From Porogramme epimiltina (taxonomy: Eukaryota > Basidiomycota > Agaricomycetes > Polyporales > Polyporaceae), in the NCBI GenBank assembly GCA_900155495.1, contig FTLJ01001342.1, positions 320 through 14,392 on the forward strand: DNA of 14,073 bases, read 5' to 3'. Position 1 is the first letter of the stretch. Each line of letters begins with the position of its first letter. Below, piece by piece: positions 1 to 6,958 of this stretch. Below the pieces are notes generated by a model that worked only from the letters and a program-made list of their open reading frames with translations, was not told where the DNA came from and did no database searches. Both the position numbers and the translations under genes were made by a program.

Positions 1-1933
1 AACTTGTCCGCTTCAGGACCGCGCAAGAACGACGCCGCATAGAGGAGGTTCATCTGTTCCCGCGGCCCCACTTGCAGCGGAAGACATCGAGCCCGTACGA
101 GCCCCACCCTATGAACGAAGCGCGGGCACCGGTCCCGCTGATCGAGACATCCACGCGCTCGACCTCGAAATGATACGAAGGAGACGAGGAGCCTGGAAAG
201 AGGTTTTCCACCTCGACGCTGAGAATGACTGTGCTCCTCGTTCCCAGCTTCCCGCTGCTCGCGCTCCTCTAGAATATCGTCGCCTACATCCGAGTCAGAG
301 TCGTCGGTGTCGCTGCCAGACGCGAACGTTTTGCGGGGCTTCTGCGTCTTGCCGTTCTGGGAGTCCTGCAGTAGGAGGAAGTACGGGACGAAGACCGTGC
401 GCATGCGGACACGGAAGCCCTGGTGCATCATAAGCGTCTTTCGGAACGACTTCCTTAGTGTCGCGTCGCGCGGGAGAGAGCTGCCCGGAGGCGGCGACGT
501 GACGCAGCTAGAGTATGGAACGCGGGTCTTTACGGTGACGACGGTCGGCGCCGGTAGGAGGGAGAGCGCGTGCATGCACGTCGTTGAGCCGAGGCGCGTC
601 GAAGGAAGAGAGAGCCGCTTGTTTGGATCGGTGAACGTAGAGCCTGGTACGGATGTCGGCGAGGAGACACAGGAGAGGAGAAGCACAACGCACCCGTAGC
701 AAGTCCTTCGAGCAGGTTTACTTCTTGAAGGCCCGTAAGGACTTCCTCGTCATCGCCGTCATGCTGCTACCCGTCGTTGAGCCCGTTCGACCTAATAGGA
801 GACATGACGCGCTCGTTGGCCGACTTGAGTCCACCAGCTGCTTCAATGAGAACTGCCAGAGCCTTTCTCGGTGGTGTGACGGCCAGTGGCTTGTTACGAA
901 GCGTCGTCGACACGGGGATGGCGATAAGTGGATCGGGAACTTTGGGGATCATGAACACTGTGTGGACGCGTCAGCAAAGCGCGTCAAATGGCAGTACTGT
1001 ACGCCCAAGACCGAAAAGAAACGTCAATGTGTCCGCCGTATGTGCGAAAGCAACAGGGGGATGTTATGGTCGTACGCCATGCGACTTGGGTGTCAGACGC
1101 GCTAACATTGCGAGGCGAGCATCGAGGAGTACGCTATATTGGCTGGGGCTAATAGCGGGCACGGCCTGCGCCTTGGGAAAAAGTGGGCTAATTGACATCT
1201 CGAGAGAGAGGCACCACCCATGGCCGTTCGCATCGCTCGAACAGCAAGGACAGAGAGGGACACTTACGCACTAAGATAGACATCTTGTACACGGCCAACC
1301 ACTCATTCTCCGCGGAGTCCCAAAGGAGGGCAAAGGCCTCCAAGTTGTCGTGCTTCTGAGACTCGCCCCAGATTGCGGACACAAGAGGAGCCCCTTGGAC
1401 GTACTTGAGATCCGAGTCGGCGGCGGAGGGGATGGGATTAGGAGTGTGCGGGGGAAAGATAGAGGGATGGCCGCCGAGGAGATGGCCTGGCCTGTTGCGC
1501 TGCATGGAGCTGTTGCGGGGCGGGGGCATGGAGAGACGGGAGGAGTTGATGGGGTCCGGAGCGGCCGACGAGGGGGAGATGTAGGACGTCTCATACGAGA
1601 TCTGGAGGTGGGAGAGGAAGGTTAGAAGGTGGGAGGGCGGGAGCGGGTCCGCGCTCGCCAGATCCTGGTCGGCGGGGGGCGGGAGGCAGAAGGTGAGGAT
1701 CTTGGAAGTAGTCGAGGTTCTCATCTGCCTCGCGCAGGTCGAGGACGGGGGGCTGGACAAAGATACGCAGACTCACCAAAGAACACGGTCTTCCGGTCCC
1801 CCAGGGGCGCGGGCGTGCGGGCGATCCATCCTTGGGCCTTCTCCGCGCCGTATTCCGTCAGGAACTCGAGCGACGGCGGCGGGGCGATCACCTCGAGCAC
1901 ACTGGATTCGAACAGGACCTCATAGCCGGACAA
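1..1933 (-). pseudogene. TRAPPII subunit TRS65-like gene, frameshifted, cut by left edge
   Basis: Resembles fungal Trs65, a TRAPPII subunit acting in vesicle tethering and Rab activation at the Golgi. Reading from 1933 downward, recognisable blocks in order are: GYEVLFESSVLEV; VQPPVLDLREADENLDYF; a segment ending WLAVYKMSILV at 1268; TTLRNKPLAVTPPRKALAVL; EVNLLEGL; then the beta-rich Ig-like part with RVRMRTVFVPYF and STVILSVEVEN, and finally REQMNLLYAASFLRG at the edge. A plausible 310-nt intron spans 1267 to 958 (donor GTAAGT, acceptor ACAG) and restores frame exactly. The frame breaks near 1770-1776, 1640-1690, 605-612, 228-236 and 74-80, and a TAG lies in frame at 767-769. No ATG is in frame at the 5' end: the reading frame can be followed only to about 1933, so the start is lost or in an unseen small exon. 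Identification rests on remembered family blocks. A TRS65 copy is likely; whether it is a dead duplicate or a poorly assembled live gene is open. Confidence 0.65.
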
Positions 1934-2363
1934 ATCTTCTCTTGAGAGAGCTGGGCAAGTTGGTCGTCGGAGTCTTCGGAATCAAGACCGTAGCACGAGA
2001 GAGCAGAAGCAGGCGCGGGGAAAGAGAAGAGGGCGAGAGCAGAACGCGATCGCTGCGCCTGACGTCGTCCTCCGCGGTCACGGTCGTCTTCGCAAGCGCC
2101 GGCCGCCATCCTCCCACCATCACCGTCGTGCTTCTGTACCGCAGCATACAACGTCTTATATATTTCCTGCAGCTCTAGCGGCACCTTTTATCCCGCGCTG
2201 CTGCCTTGTCTTTCCCCCCAGCACCCTGTCGTGGCTTCCAGCCGCCCCGCAACCTTGACTGCAAACCTTGCCCGCCTTGCGGCTTGCCCGCCCGTCCACC
2301 GGACTCGCACCTCGGAGACTACATCCGCTTCTCCCGCCTTTCTTCGCGCGCGCGTACAAAGAC
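1934..2363. promoter_or_regulatory. Divergent intergenic region between TRS65-like and RNase H1-like genes
   Basis: This 430-nt stretch separates the minus-strand TRS65-like copy from the plus-strand RNase H1-like copy, so it should hold both ancestral promoters. An AT-rich TATA-like run (CTTATATATTTC) lies near 2155-2166 and is the only AT-rich stretch here. Open frames on both strands in this region are low in complexity, and I recognise no protein in them. Part of it may be the missing 5' coding end of the TRS65-like gene. Confidence 0.35.
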
Positions 2364-3296
2364 ATGCCCAGGGCATCCCAGCCTGCACTCTACACAGTCG
2401 CGCGGGGTCATCATCCCGGTATCTACACAAATTGGTACGTCAACCTCTATCCTCTCCCTCCTCCCTATCCCAACCCACATCCTTTCTCAGGGACGACTGC
2501 CAAGTGCAGACCGCTGGTTTCAATGGAAATAAACACAAGAAGTTCACTAGAGAGGATGCCATCGCGTACCTCGCGGACTATGGGGTGGCCGCGCACTCTT
2601 TCTCTCAACATGTCTCTTCGGAGCCTTGCGCGTCAACATCTAATCCAGCTCCACACAAGCAGGCCAAGAACGGTGTGAAACCATATGAGAAGCCTCCATC
2701 AGTTAAACCTGATGCGAAGGTCGACGATACAACGCGCGGTCCGAGCTCGCGCTGGTCGCACTCGTCTGAGGTCATCCAAGATGAATCTGGCTGGGACGTC
2801 GTCTACTCTGACGGTGCGTGTAAGGGAAACGGTAAAGTAGCTAGGCTCTGTTGCCGGCGTAGGTGTGTGGTGGGGCGTGAACGACAAGAGGTACGGCGCG
2901 CATCATACTTCTCGCACCTCTCTTACATCCACGTGTAGAAACATCGCGGAGCGATGCCCTGGGTCTCAGACGAACAATCGTGCCGAGCTCATCGTTCGTA
3001 TCCTTCGCGTCTTGCGTCTTTTCTCACACTGAGGTGCTGCAGGCCATCGTCCGAGTGCTTGAGACCACCCCTTACTCTAAAGCTCCTTTGCTCATCAAAA
3101 CAGACTCGAATTTGTACGTCTCCTAGACTATGGCCATTTCCTTAACTGATTCCGTGCATGGTAGGTTTCCGCGAATGTGGCTCAAGAACAACTTCCTTAC
3201 TGCATCCGAAGAGCCCTTCAAGACATCCGCTACCTTTCAGCACTGCTCGACCTCCATGCACGGCGCGGCCAGAGGGTCCATTTGCAGTACGTGAAA
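2364..3296 (+). pseudogene. Ribonuclease H1-like gene, disrupted
   Basis: RNase H1 cleaves the RNA strand of RNA-DNA hybrids. The start at 2364 opens with the N-terminal hybrid-binding domain: YTVARGHHPGIYTNW at the end of exon 1 (to 2434), a 56-nt intron at 2435-2490, then DDC and GFNGNKHKKFTREDAIAYL. The catalytic domain follows a Ser/Lys-rich linker: GWDVVYSDGACKGNG carries the first catalytic Asp; NNRAEL at about 2979-2990 carries the Glu; IKTDSN near 3093-3111 carries the second Asp. Introns at 2891-2938, 2994-3042 and 3114-3164 have good borders and mostly keep frame. Defects: only a 13-nt relic of an intron remains at 2832-2844; the frame breaks near 3175; bases are missing near 3205-3215 before RYLSALLDLHARRGQ; and the sequence departs from the family just after LQYVKG, where the conserved His and last Asp region should be. 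It therefore cannot encode an active enzyme as written. The family call is strong; the ancestral intron borders are inferred. Confidence 0.82.
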
Positions 3297-3303
3297 GGAC
3301 AGG

Positions 3304-3470
3304 TAGATTACCGTGGCAAAAAGAGCGGTTGTTGCAACGAGGTTCATGATAGTAAGGAGATGCTTGTGCCAAGAGACTCCGTGAAGAGCGCAGCCCTTGT
3401 TGTTCCAGGTGAAGAGGATATGGAAGAGGGAGATGACAGCGCCCGCGAACTCGGCCCCTCGTGACCACAA
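3304..3470 (-). pseudogene. Fragment of a possible multi-pass membrane protein
   Basis: Reading downward from 3470, the translation has a hydrophobic stretch (GAVISLFHILFTW), a short polar loop rich in Asn, His and Lys (NNKGCALHGVSWHKH) and a second hydrophobic stretch (LLTIMNLVATTALFATVIYL). Its codons mostly end in C or G (GTC ATC TCC CTC TTC), as in expressed fungal genes. A GTAATC near the end of the second stretch could be a splice donor. It fills the gap between the RNase H1-like and hAT remnants, where neither explains the sequence. I do not recognise the family. It could still be a chance open frame antisense to a decayed RNase H1 tail. Confidence 0.35.
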
Positions 3471-3514
3471 CCTACCAGTTCTCGCATTTATGCTTGCTCA
3501 CTATAATACCCCAG

Positions 3515-3910
3515 GCAAACTCCTACAGGTACCCGGTCTGGGCCTCCCTCGCGCGCGATTACCTCTCGGTGATGGCCTCGTCCGTTTCGAGCGAGTGCGC
3601 ATTCTCCTCCGCTGGCATTACGATCAGCAAACGTCGCAATCGGCTGCAGGCTGATATTGTCGAGGCCTTGCAGGGGCTCAAATGCATGATCAAGCGTGGC
3701 ATTCTGCACCTGGAGCATCCGACTATACGCTCAGAATATACCGACGAGGATATCGATTTGGTAGGGGAATCCTGTGGCAACGAACACTCTGGCAAAGCTG
3801 GAGGGGAGGACGAGGTCTCATGGGATAGTATGCTGCACGACGAGGATGTTTGCGCACTCGATTCTGTAGGGGACACTGACGACGACGTATTTGTACAGGG
3901 CCTCACGTAG
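3515..3910 (+). pseudogene. hAT transposase, C-terminal dimerisation domain remnant
   Basis: hAT transposases cut and paste DNA using an RNase H-like core closed by a C-terminal dimerisation region. Only that last part is here: YPVWASLARDYLSVMAS, SSVSSECAFSSAGITISKRR, then NRLQADIVEALQGLKCMIKR, matching the hAT C-terminal signature, and an acidic tail ending at a TAG at 3908-3910. A splice acceptor (CCCAG at 3510-3514) precedes the exon and puts it in frame with no intervening stop. The catalytic N-terminal parts and the BED zinc finger are absent upstream, where other sequence abuts. In the conserved S-S-E-R-x-F motif the Arg is Cys (TGC), a single C-to-T change from CGC. The fragment cannot act alone. 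The call to hAT is firm. Confidence 0.88.
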
Positions 3911-4141
3911 TATGTGTATTCCATGTGAATCGTCAAACCAGAACCGCGCGGTGTCGCTCGGCGAGACGAGAATGCGTCGACCCAGAACTTGAAGCAGACT
4001 GCCACTGCCACATGCTCGCTTTGGATCGGCAACCTCGATAGCTTGTTCACCAGTGAGCAGCTCATCCACGTGTGGTATGTGTATTCTACGTCGTAACGTT
4101 GAATAGATTCTTTGCCTCCTTAGCCATAAGTTCACGTCCCA
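3911..4141 (+). other. 3' flank of hAT transposase inside the element
   Basis: Between the transposase stop and the GC-rich terminus I see no gene. A short motif (TATGTGTATTC) occurs twice, near 3911-3921 and 4074-4084. It is most simply the 3' untranslated and subterminal part of the hAT element. Open frames antisense to it are extensions of the antisense of the transposase gene. Confidence 0.5.
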
Positions 4142-4230
4142 AAAGCCCGGGCTAAGCCCGAGCCCGAGCCCGGCCGAGGAGCCCCCAAAGCCGGGCCCAA
4201 GCCCGGGCTTTCAGGCCGAGCCGGGCCCTA
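4142..4230 (+). repeat. hAT subterminal repeats and terminal inverted repeat end
   Basis: A dense run of GCCCGGGC, GAGCCC and GGCCGAG motifs ends in GGCCGAGCCGGGCCCTA at 4230. On the other strand the element therefore begins TAGGGCCCGG, a hAT-style TAGGG terminus. AAAGCCCGGGCT near 4142 is inverted relative to AAGCCCGGGCTTT near 4199-4211. The next 8 bases (CACATCAC, 4231-4238) are the expected size of a hAT target-site duplication. No matching left terminus is present, so the duplication cannot be confirmed inside the window. Confidence 0.7.
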
Positions 4231-5649
4231 CACATCACTAGCTGTGTCTCCGTTAAGCAAAAAATCGAACACATCTTTGGGCTTCGAGCGGCGTGTATTG
4301 TGTCGAAAATTGCCGTCCATCGTATAGTAAACCGCATCGAGGTATCTACCAGGCGTGTGGGTTGCATGGTCCGTTTGAGTTCGAAACACTCACCCGTACT
4401 CTTCAGCTCGGCCTTCCCAACCCGGCCGCATGTTTCGGATATTTGGGTGCGGACACGCGGGGCACCGGACCGCCAGAGATCGAGGCTTCATAACTCGCGA
4501 CGGTCTTTCTCCGGCACGTATACACGCCATGACCGGGTAGGTGTATTCGCGCATGGAGTGAGAAAGCTCGCGCTCGCGGTCCTGCAATGGCGTGAGCGAC
4601 GCGTCCCACGGCGCAAAGGTACACTTACCTTGACGCCATGCATATCCACCTCATTCGTGCACCGTCGCAGGTAGTTGTACAAGTCGAGGATGCTTGACTT
4701 CGCTTGAAGCAAGAGTAGATTGAAGGAACGAAGCAGAGGGACAGAGAAAGCACTCCGCGGAGAGTTCCACGAAGCAGGGAACAGGCCGTAGGCGAGCAGC
4801 TGGTGGGGGGGGGGGGGGGCAATTGCAAAACGCTGGGCACTCCATCCGGAGAAAGGAGGCGTACATCCGCAGGAATGCACCTTCACCGAAGAGACTCCAA
4901 ATTCGTGCACAATCACCATTTCGTCAGGCTCAGGCTTGGTCGGACGCGGGCAAGGCGCGCCCCGGTGACCTAGGTGCAGAGCGTGGCCTTCGAGATCGCT
5001 CATGGATGACCTAACCCACGTGCGAGCGTCCGCATTCCAACGAAGAAGTCTGTGAAACGGTGCGAACGTGTGGACAGTCTTGACGCATTGAGGACACAAG
5101 TCCGGTTCGGGGAGACAGTCATCGCATCGGTATCTCTTGTCGTAGGCTCCCAAAACAGACTTCTTCTTATCCCGTAGCAGACAGGCGGTGCATGCGTCGT
5201 GTGGTCGAGGGGGAAAACGGGCCTCCATAAGGACGTCGAATGCTTCCGGCGCGTATTGCAAAAATTTGTCGCATTTCTAGTGCATGCTCTGTATAGCCTG
5301 TTCCGAACCTATAGATTAGTGCACTTACTATCGTGTTGTTTTCCAACGCTTCCCCGGCGTCCTTGCCGCGCCCCCTCCCCTTCTTCCCCCTCTTTCCTCC
5401 CCGGTGGTTGCCCTGAGTTTTCCCGGCACCCTCATCCGTTGCAGCGTTTCCCGGATCCAAGAAGGCGTCCCGGCCTTGACCATTGGGTATTGGAGGGTCT
5501 TCATTCTCTGTCAGAGTGGGTGGGTCGAAGGAGAACGACGCGAAATCGTCAGACTGTGCTGGGACAATGGGCTGTGACGAGAGCGGCGGAGCCACAGTGC
5601 TGACTTCGTTCGTGCGGACCTCACTACCTGAAGCCCCAGCACTAGTACC
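4231..5649 (-). CDS. KDZ transposase, N-terminal part with CxC2 cysteine cluster, truncated at both ends
   Basis: KDZ (Kyakuja-Dileera-Zisupton) transposases are large DNA-transposon proteins expanded in mushroom genomes and often carry an N-terminal CxC cysteine cluster. Exon 1 (5649-5329) encodes an acidic and Lys/Gly-rich tail; intron 5328-5277; exon 2 (5276-4629) carries the cluster: HDACTACLLRD, YRCDDCLPEPDLCPQCV, then HTFAPFHRLLRWN and LGHRGAPCPRP, followed by LLAYGLFPASWNSPRSAFSV and LLLQAKSSILDLYNYLRRC. Intron 4628-4582; exon 3 (4581-4394) holds LAVRCPACPHPNIRNMRPGW; intron 4393-4346; exon 4 starts YLDAVYYTMDGNF. All three introns are 47-52 nt and every junction keeps frame, so this part is undamaged. 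It ends at the hAT insertion, and its 5' end abuts the inverted-repeat element, so start codon and catalytic domain are missing. The open frame extending rightward into the inverted repeat is probably fortuitous. Confidence 0.82.
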
Positions 5650-5884
5650 GTTCAAAGTTGGCCGTAGCACCGTAGCACCGTAGCTCGTAGCACCGTAGCC
5701 GCCCGTAGCCGCCCGCAGCCCTGCCGCCCGCCGGCCTCCCTGACGCGCACGCGCGCGCGCCGCGCGAGAGTGCTGGACGCGCGGGCGGCGCAACTTGAGG
5801 GCGCGCGGCGCGCGGAGTTCGATGGTGCGCCCGCACATCCCTCATGCTTACCGTAGGTCTCAGCCATAGTTCATATTCTATGTA
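5650..5884 (-). repeat. Left arm of inverted repeat
   Basis: Reads on the minus strand as the counterpart of 6388-6610. Shared blocks, from inner to outer end, are: CATAGAA and ATGAACTAT; GAGGGATG; GGGCGCACCATCGA; CCCTCAAGTTGCGCCGCCCG; CAGCACTCTCGCGCGGCGCG; GTCAGGGAGGCC; a GCTACGGTGCTACGAGC tandem; and GGCCAACTTTGAAC. It carries a few extra GCGCGC and CGGGCGG units compared with the right arm. Confidence 0.85.
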
Positions 5885-6387
5885 GTTCTACCACTATAAA
5901 TAGTCTGGATACATTGTGTGCAAGCTGGAGTACAACCCACAAACTTGAAGGCTATCATACGGTTTGAGGATGTGACGCACTGTCAAAGAGACTTCTTCGC
6001 GCATGTCAAGTATGAGGTTTCTTATAACCCTGCAAGACTGCACCATGGGGACCACGTTATGAGGCAGAAAAGTAAATGAAGACGAGTTCAGTATGTCAAG
6101 TGTATTCATTTTGGCTGGGGCCATTCTGCAACGTGGCAGAAACACAGACAGAGCTTGCGAACATGGCGCGTGCACTAATCTCGTGTATAACACAGTCTTA
6201 GGTACTCATGATAATCATTCAATTCTTATCCCAGCTGGCCCTCCTTTGTCACCAGTGCGCACCGTGGCACGGCGCCCACACCATCCCCCGCACGCGCTGC
6301 CCTGTCGTGGATCGCGCACGTCGGCATAGGCTTGCTTCACCACGGTATCTTCGGGTTATGCCACGGCATGCATTCAAATTAGTACGG
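5885..6387. other. Interior of the inverted-repeat element, no gene seen
   Basis: About 500 bases with lower GC than the surroundings. Open frames exist on both strands (longest about 99 codons, minus, 6193-5894), but their codons show no GC-ending bias and I recognise no domain. TATAAATA near 5896 could be a TATA box for rightward transcription; nothing downstream supports this. Confidence 0.4.
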
Positions 6388-6610
6388 CTGCATAGAAAAT
6401 GAACTATAGTTGGTAACTACGGTGAGCGCGAGGGATGCGCGGGCGCACCATCGAGCTGCGCGCGCCGCGCGCCCTCAAGTTGCGCCGCCCGCGCGTCCAG
6501 CACTCTCGCGCGGCGCGCGTCAGGGAGGCCGGGCGGCAGGGCTGCGGGCGGCTGCGGGCGGCTACGGTGCTACGAGCTACGGTGCTACGGTGCTACGGCC
6601 AACTTTGAAC
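6388..6610 (+). repeat. Right arm of inverted repeat
   Basis: Counterpart of the left arm, in the same block order and ending in GGCCAACTTTGAAC. Near the outer end it has a short tandem of about 9 bp (GCTACGGT units). It lies directly upstream of the leader of the zinc-cluster gene. Confidence 0.85.
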
Positions 6611-6958
6611 CCCCCTACTGTTGCCTCGCTGAAGTCCTCGGCGTCGCCCCGCGTGCGCGCCGCGCACCCACTACGCTGGCAGCTGTTCTCGCCGGATTTG
6701 GTAAGTCCTATTGTCTTCATCCCGCTGGCCGCGTTGATCCGCTTTTCCTCGGTTCCTGTAGACGTACTTAAGCCTCCTCGAGCGGATGCGCGAGAAGCCT
6801 ACCGCGCGGTCGCGGCGCGGACACGCGTTGACGTGCGAAAAGCTTCGCGGCGCCCAAGCGGCATGGAGGTCATAGCGCCCATCGCCGCCCCCGCGAAGTC
6901 CGGATCCCTTCCCGCGCTTCTCGCCGCCTCCCAGACGTCGTCCCTCCGCTCCTGCACT
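6611..6958 (+). promoter_or_regulatory. Leader of zinc-cluster gene with 5' intron and upstream ORF
   Basis: 6611-6700 contains no ATG. A canonical 61-nt intron follows (6701 GTAAGT to 6761 TGTAG). The first ATG after it (6786) opens a 29-codon upstream ORF rich in Arg and Ala, ending TAG at 6873-6875. It overlaps out of frame an ATG at 6863 that is in the main frame. The intact intron borders suggest this is transcribed 5' UTR. The upstream ORF could dampen translation, or it may be an unrecognised true N-terminal exon. Confidence 0.45.

Larger units (their letters stand above)
3515..4230 (+). mobile_element. 5'-truncated hAT DNA transposon inserted in KDZ gene
   Basis: Combines the hAT C-terminal coding exon, its 3' flank and the GC-rich terminus. 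The right edge falls exactly where the KDZ reading frame on the opposite strand stops making sense: the KDZ frame runs to DTASDV and the next codon, TAG, is the first three bases of the hAT terminus. The left part of the element is missing, replaced by membrane-protein-like and RNase H1-like sequence. This points to a later deletion or rearrangement. Confidence 0.75.
5650..6610. mobile_element. 961-bp element with long inverted-repeat ends
   Basis: Both ends carry the same sequence in opposite orientation: GTTCAAAGTTGGCCGTAGC starts it at 5650 and its complement ends it at 6610. The arms are about 225-235 bp and enclose about 500 bp with no recognisable protein. A short perfect TATAAATA lies near 5896-5903, just inside the left arm. 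No transposase is encoded, so a non-autonomous DNA element is the simplest reading. I could not find a convincing target-site duplication: flanks are AGTACC on the left and CCCCCC on the right. It may instead be a foldback repeat or two separate copies of a dispersed repeat. Confidence 0.6.

Noticed and set aside
170..1274. Plus-strand frames at 170-433, 307-699, 653-1105 and 777-1274
   Set aside because: Antisense to the TRS65-like gene, which shows family blocks on the minus strand; these frames show none.
1753..1778. Possible 26-nt intron (GTGAGT to TCCAG) in the TRS65-like gene
   Set aside because: Too short to splice, and removing it leads into a frame without the expected VLDLREADENL block; a frameshift fits better.
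5650..5838. N-terminal extension of the KDZ frame through the inverted-repeat arm, starting MCGRTIELR
   Set aside because: The same peptide is readable from the other arm, so it comes from the repeat and not from the KDZ gene.
5650..6610. CRISPR-like or riboswitch-like reading of the repeated GCTACGGT units
   Set aside because: Units are adjacent short tandems within inverted arms, without spacers, in eukaryotic DNA.
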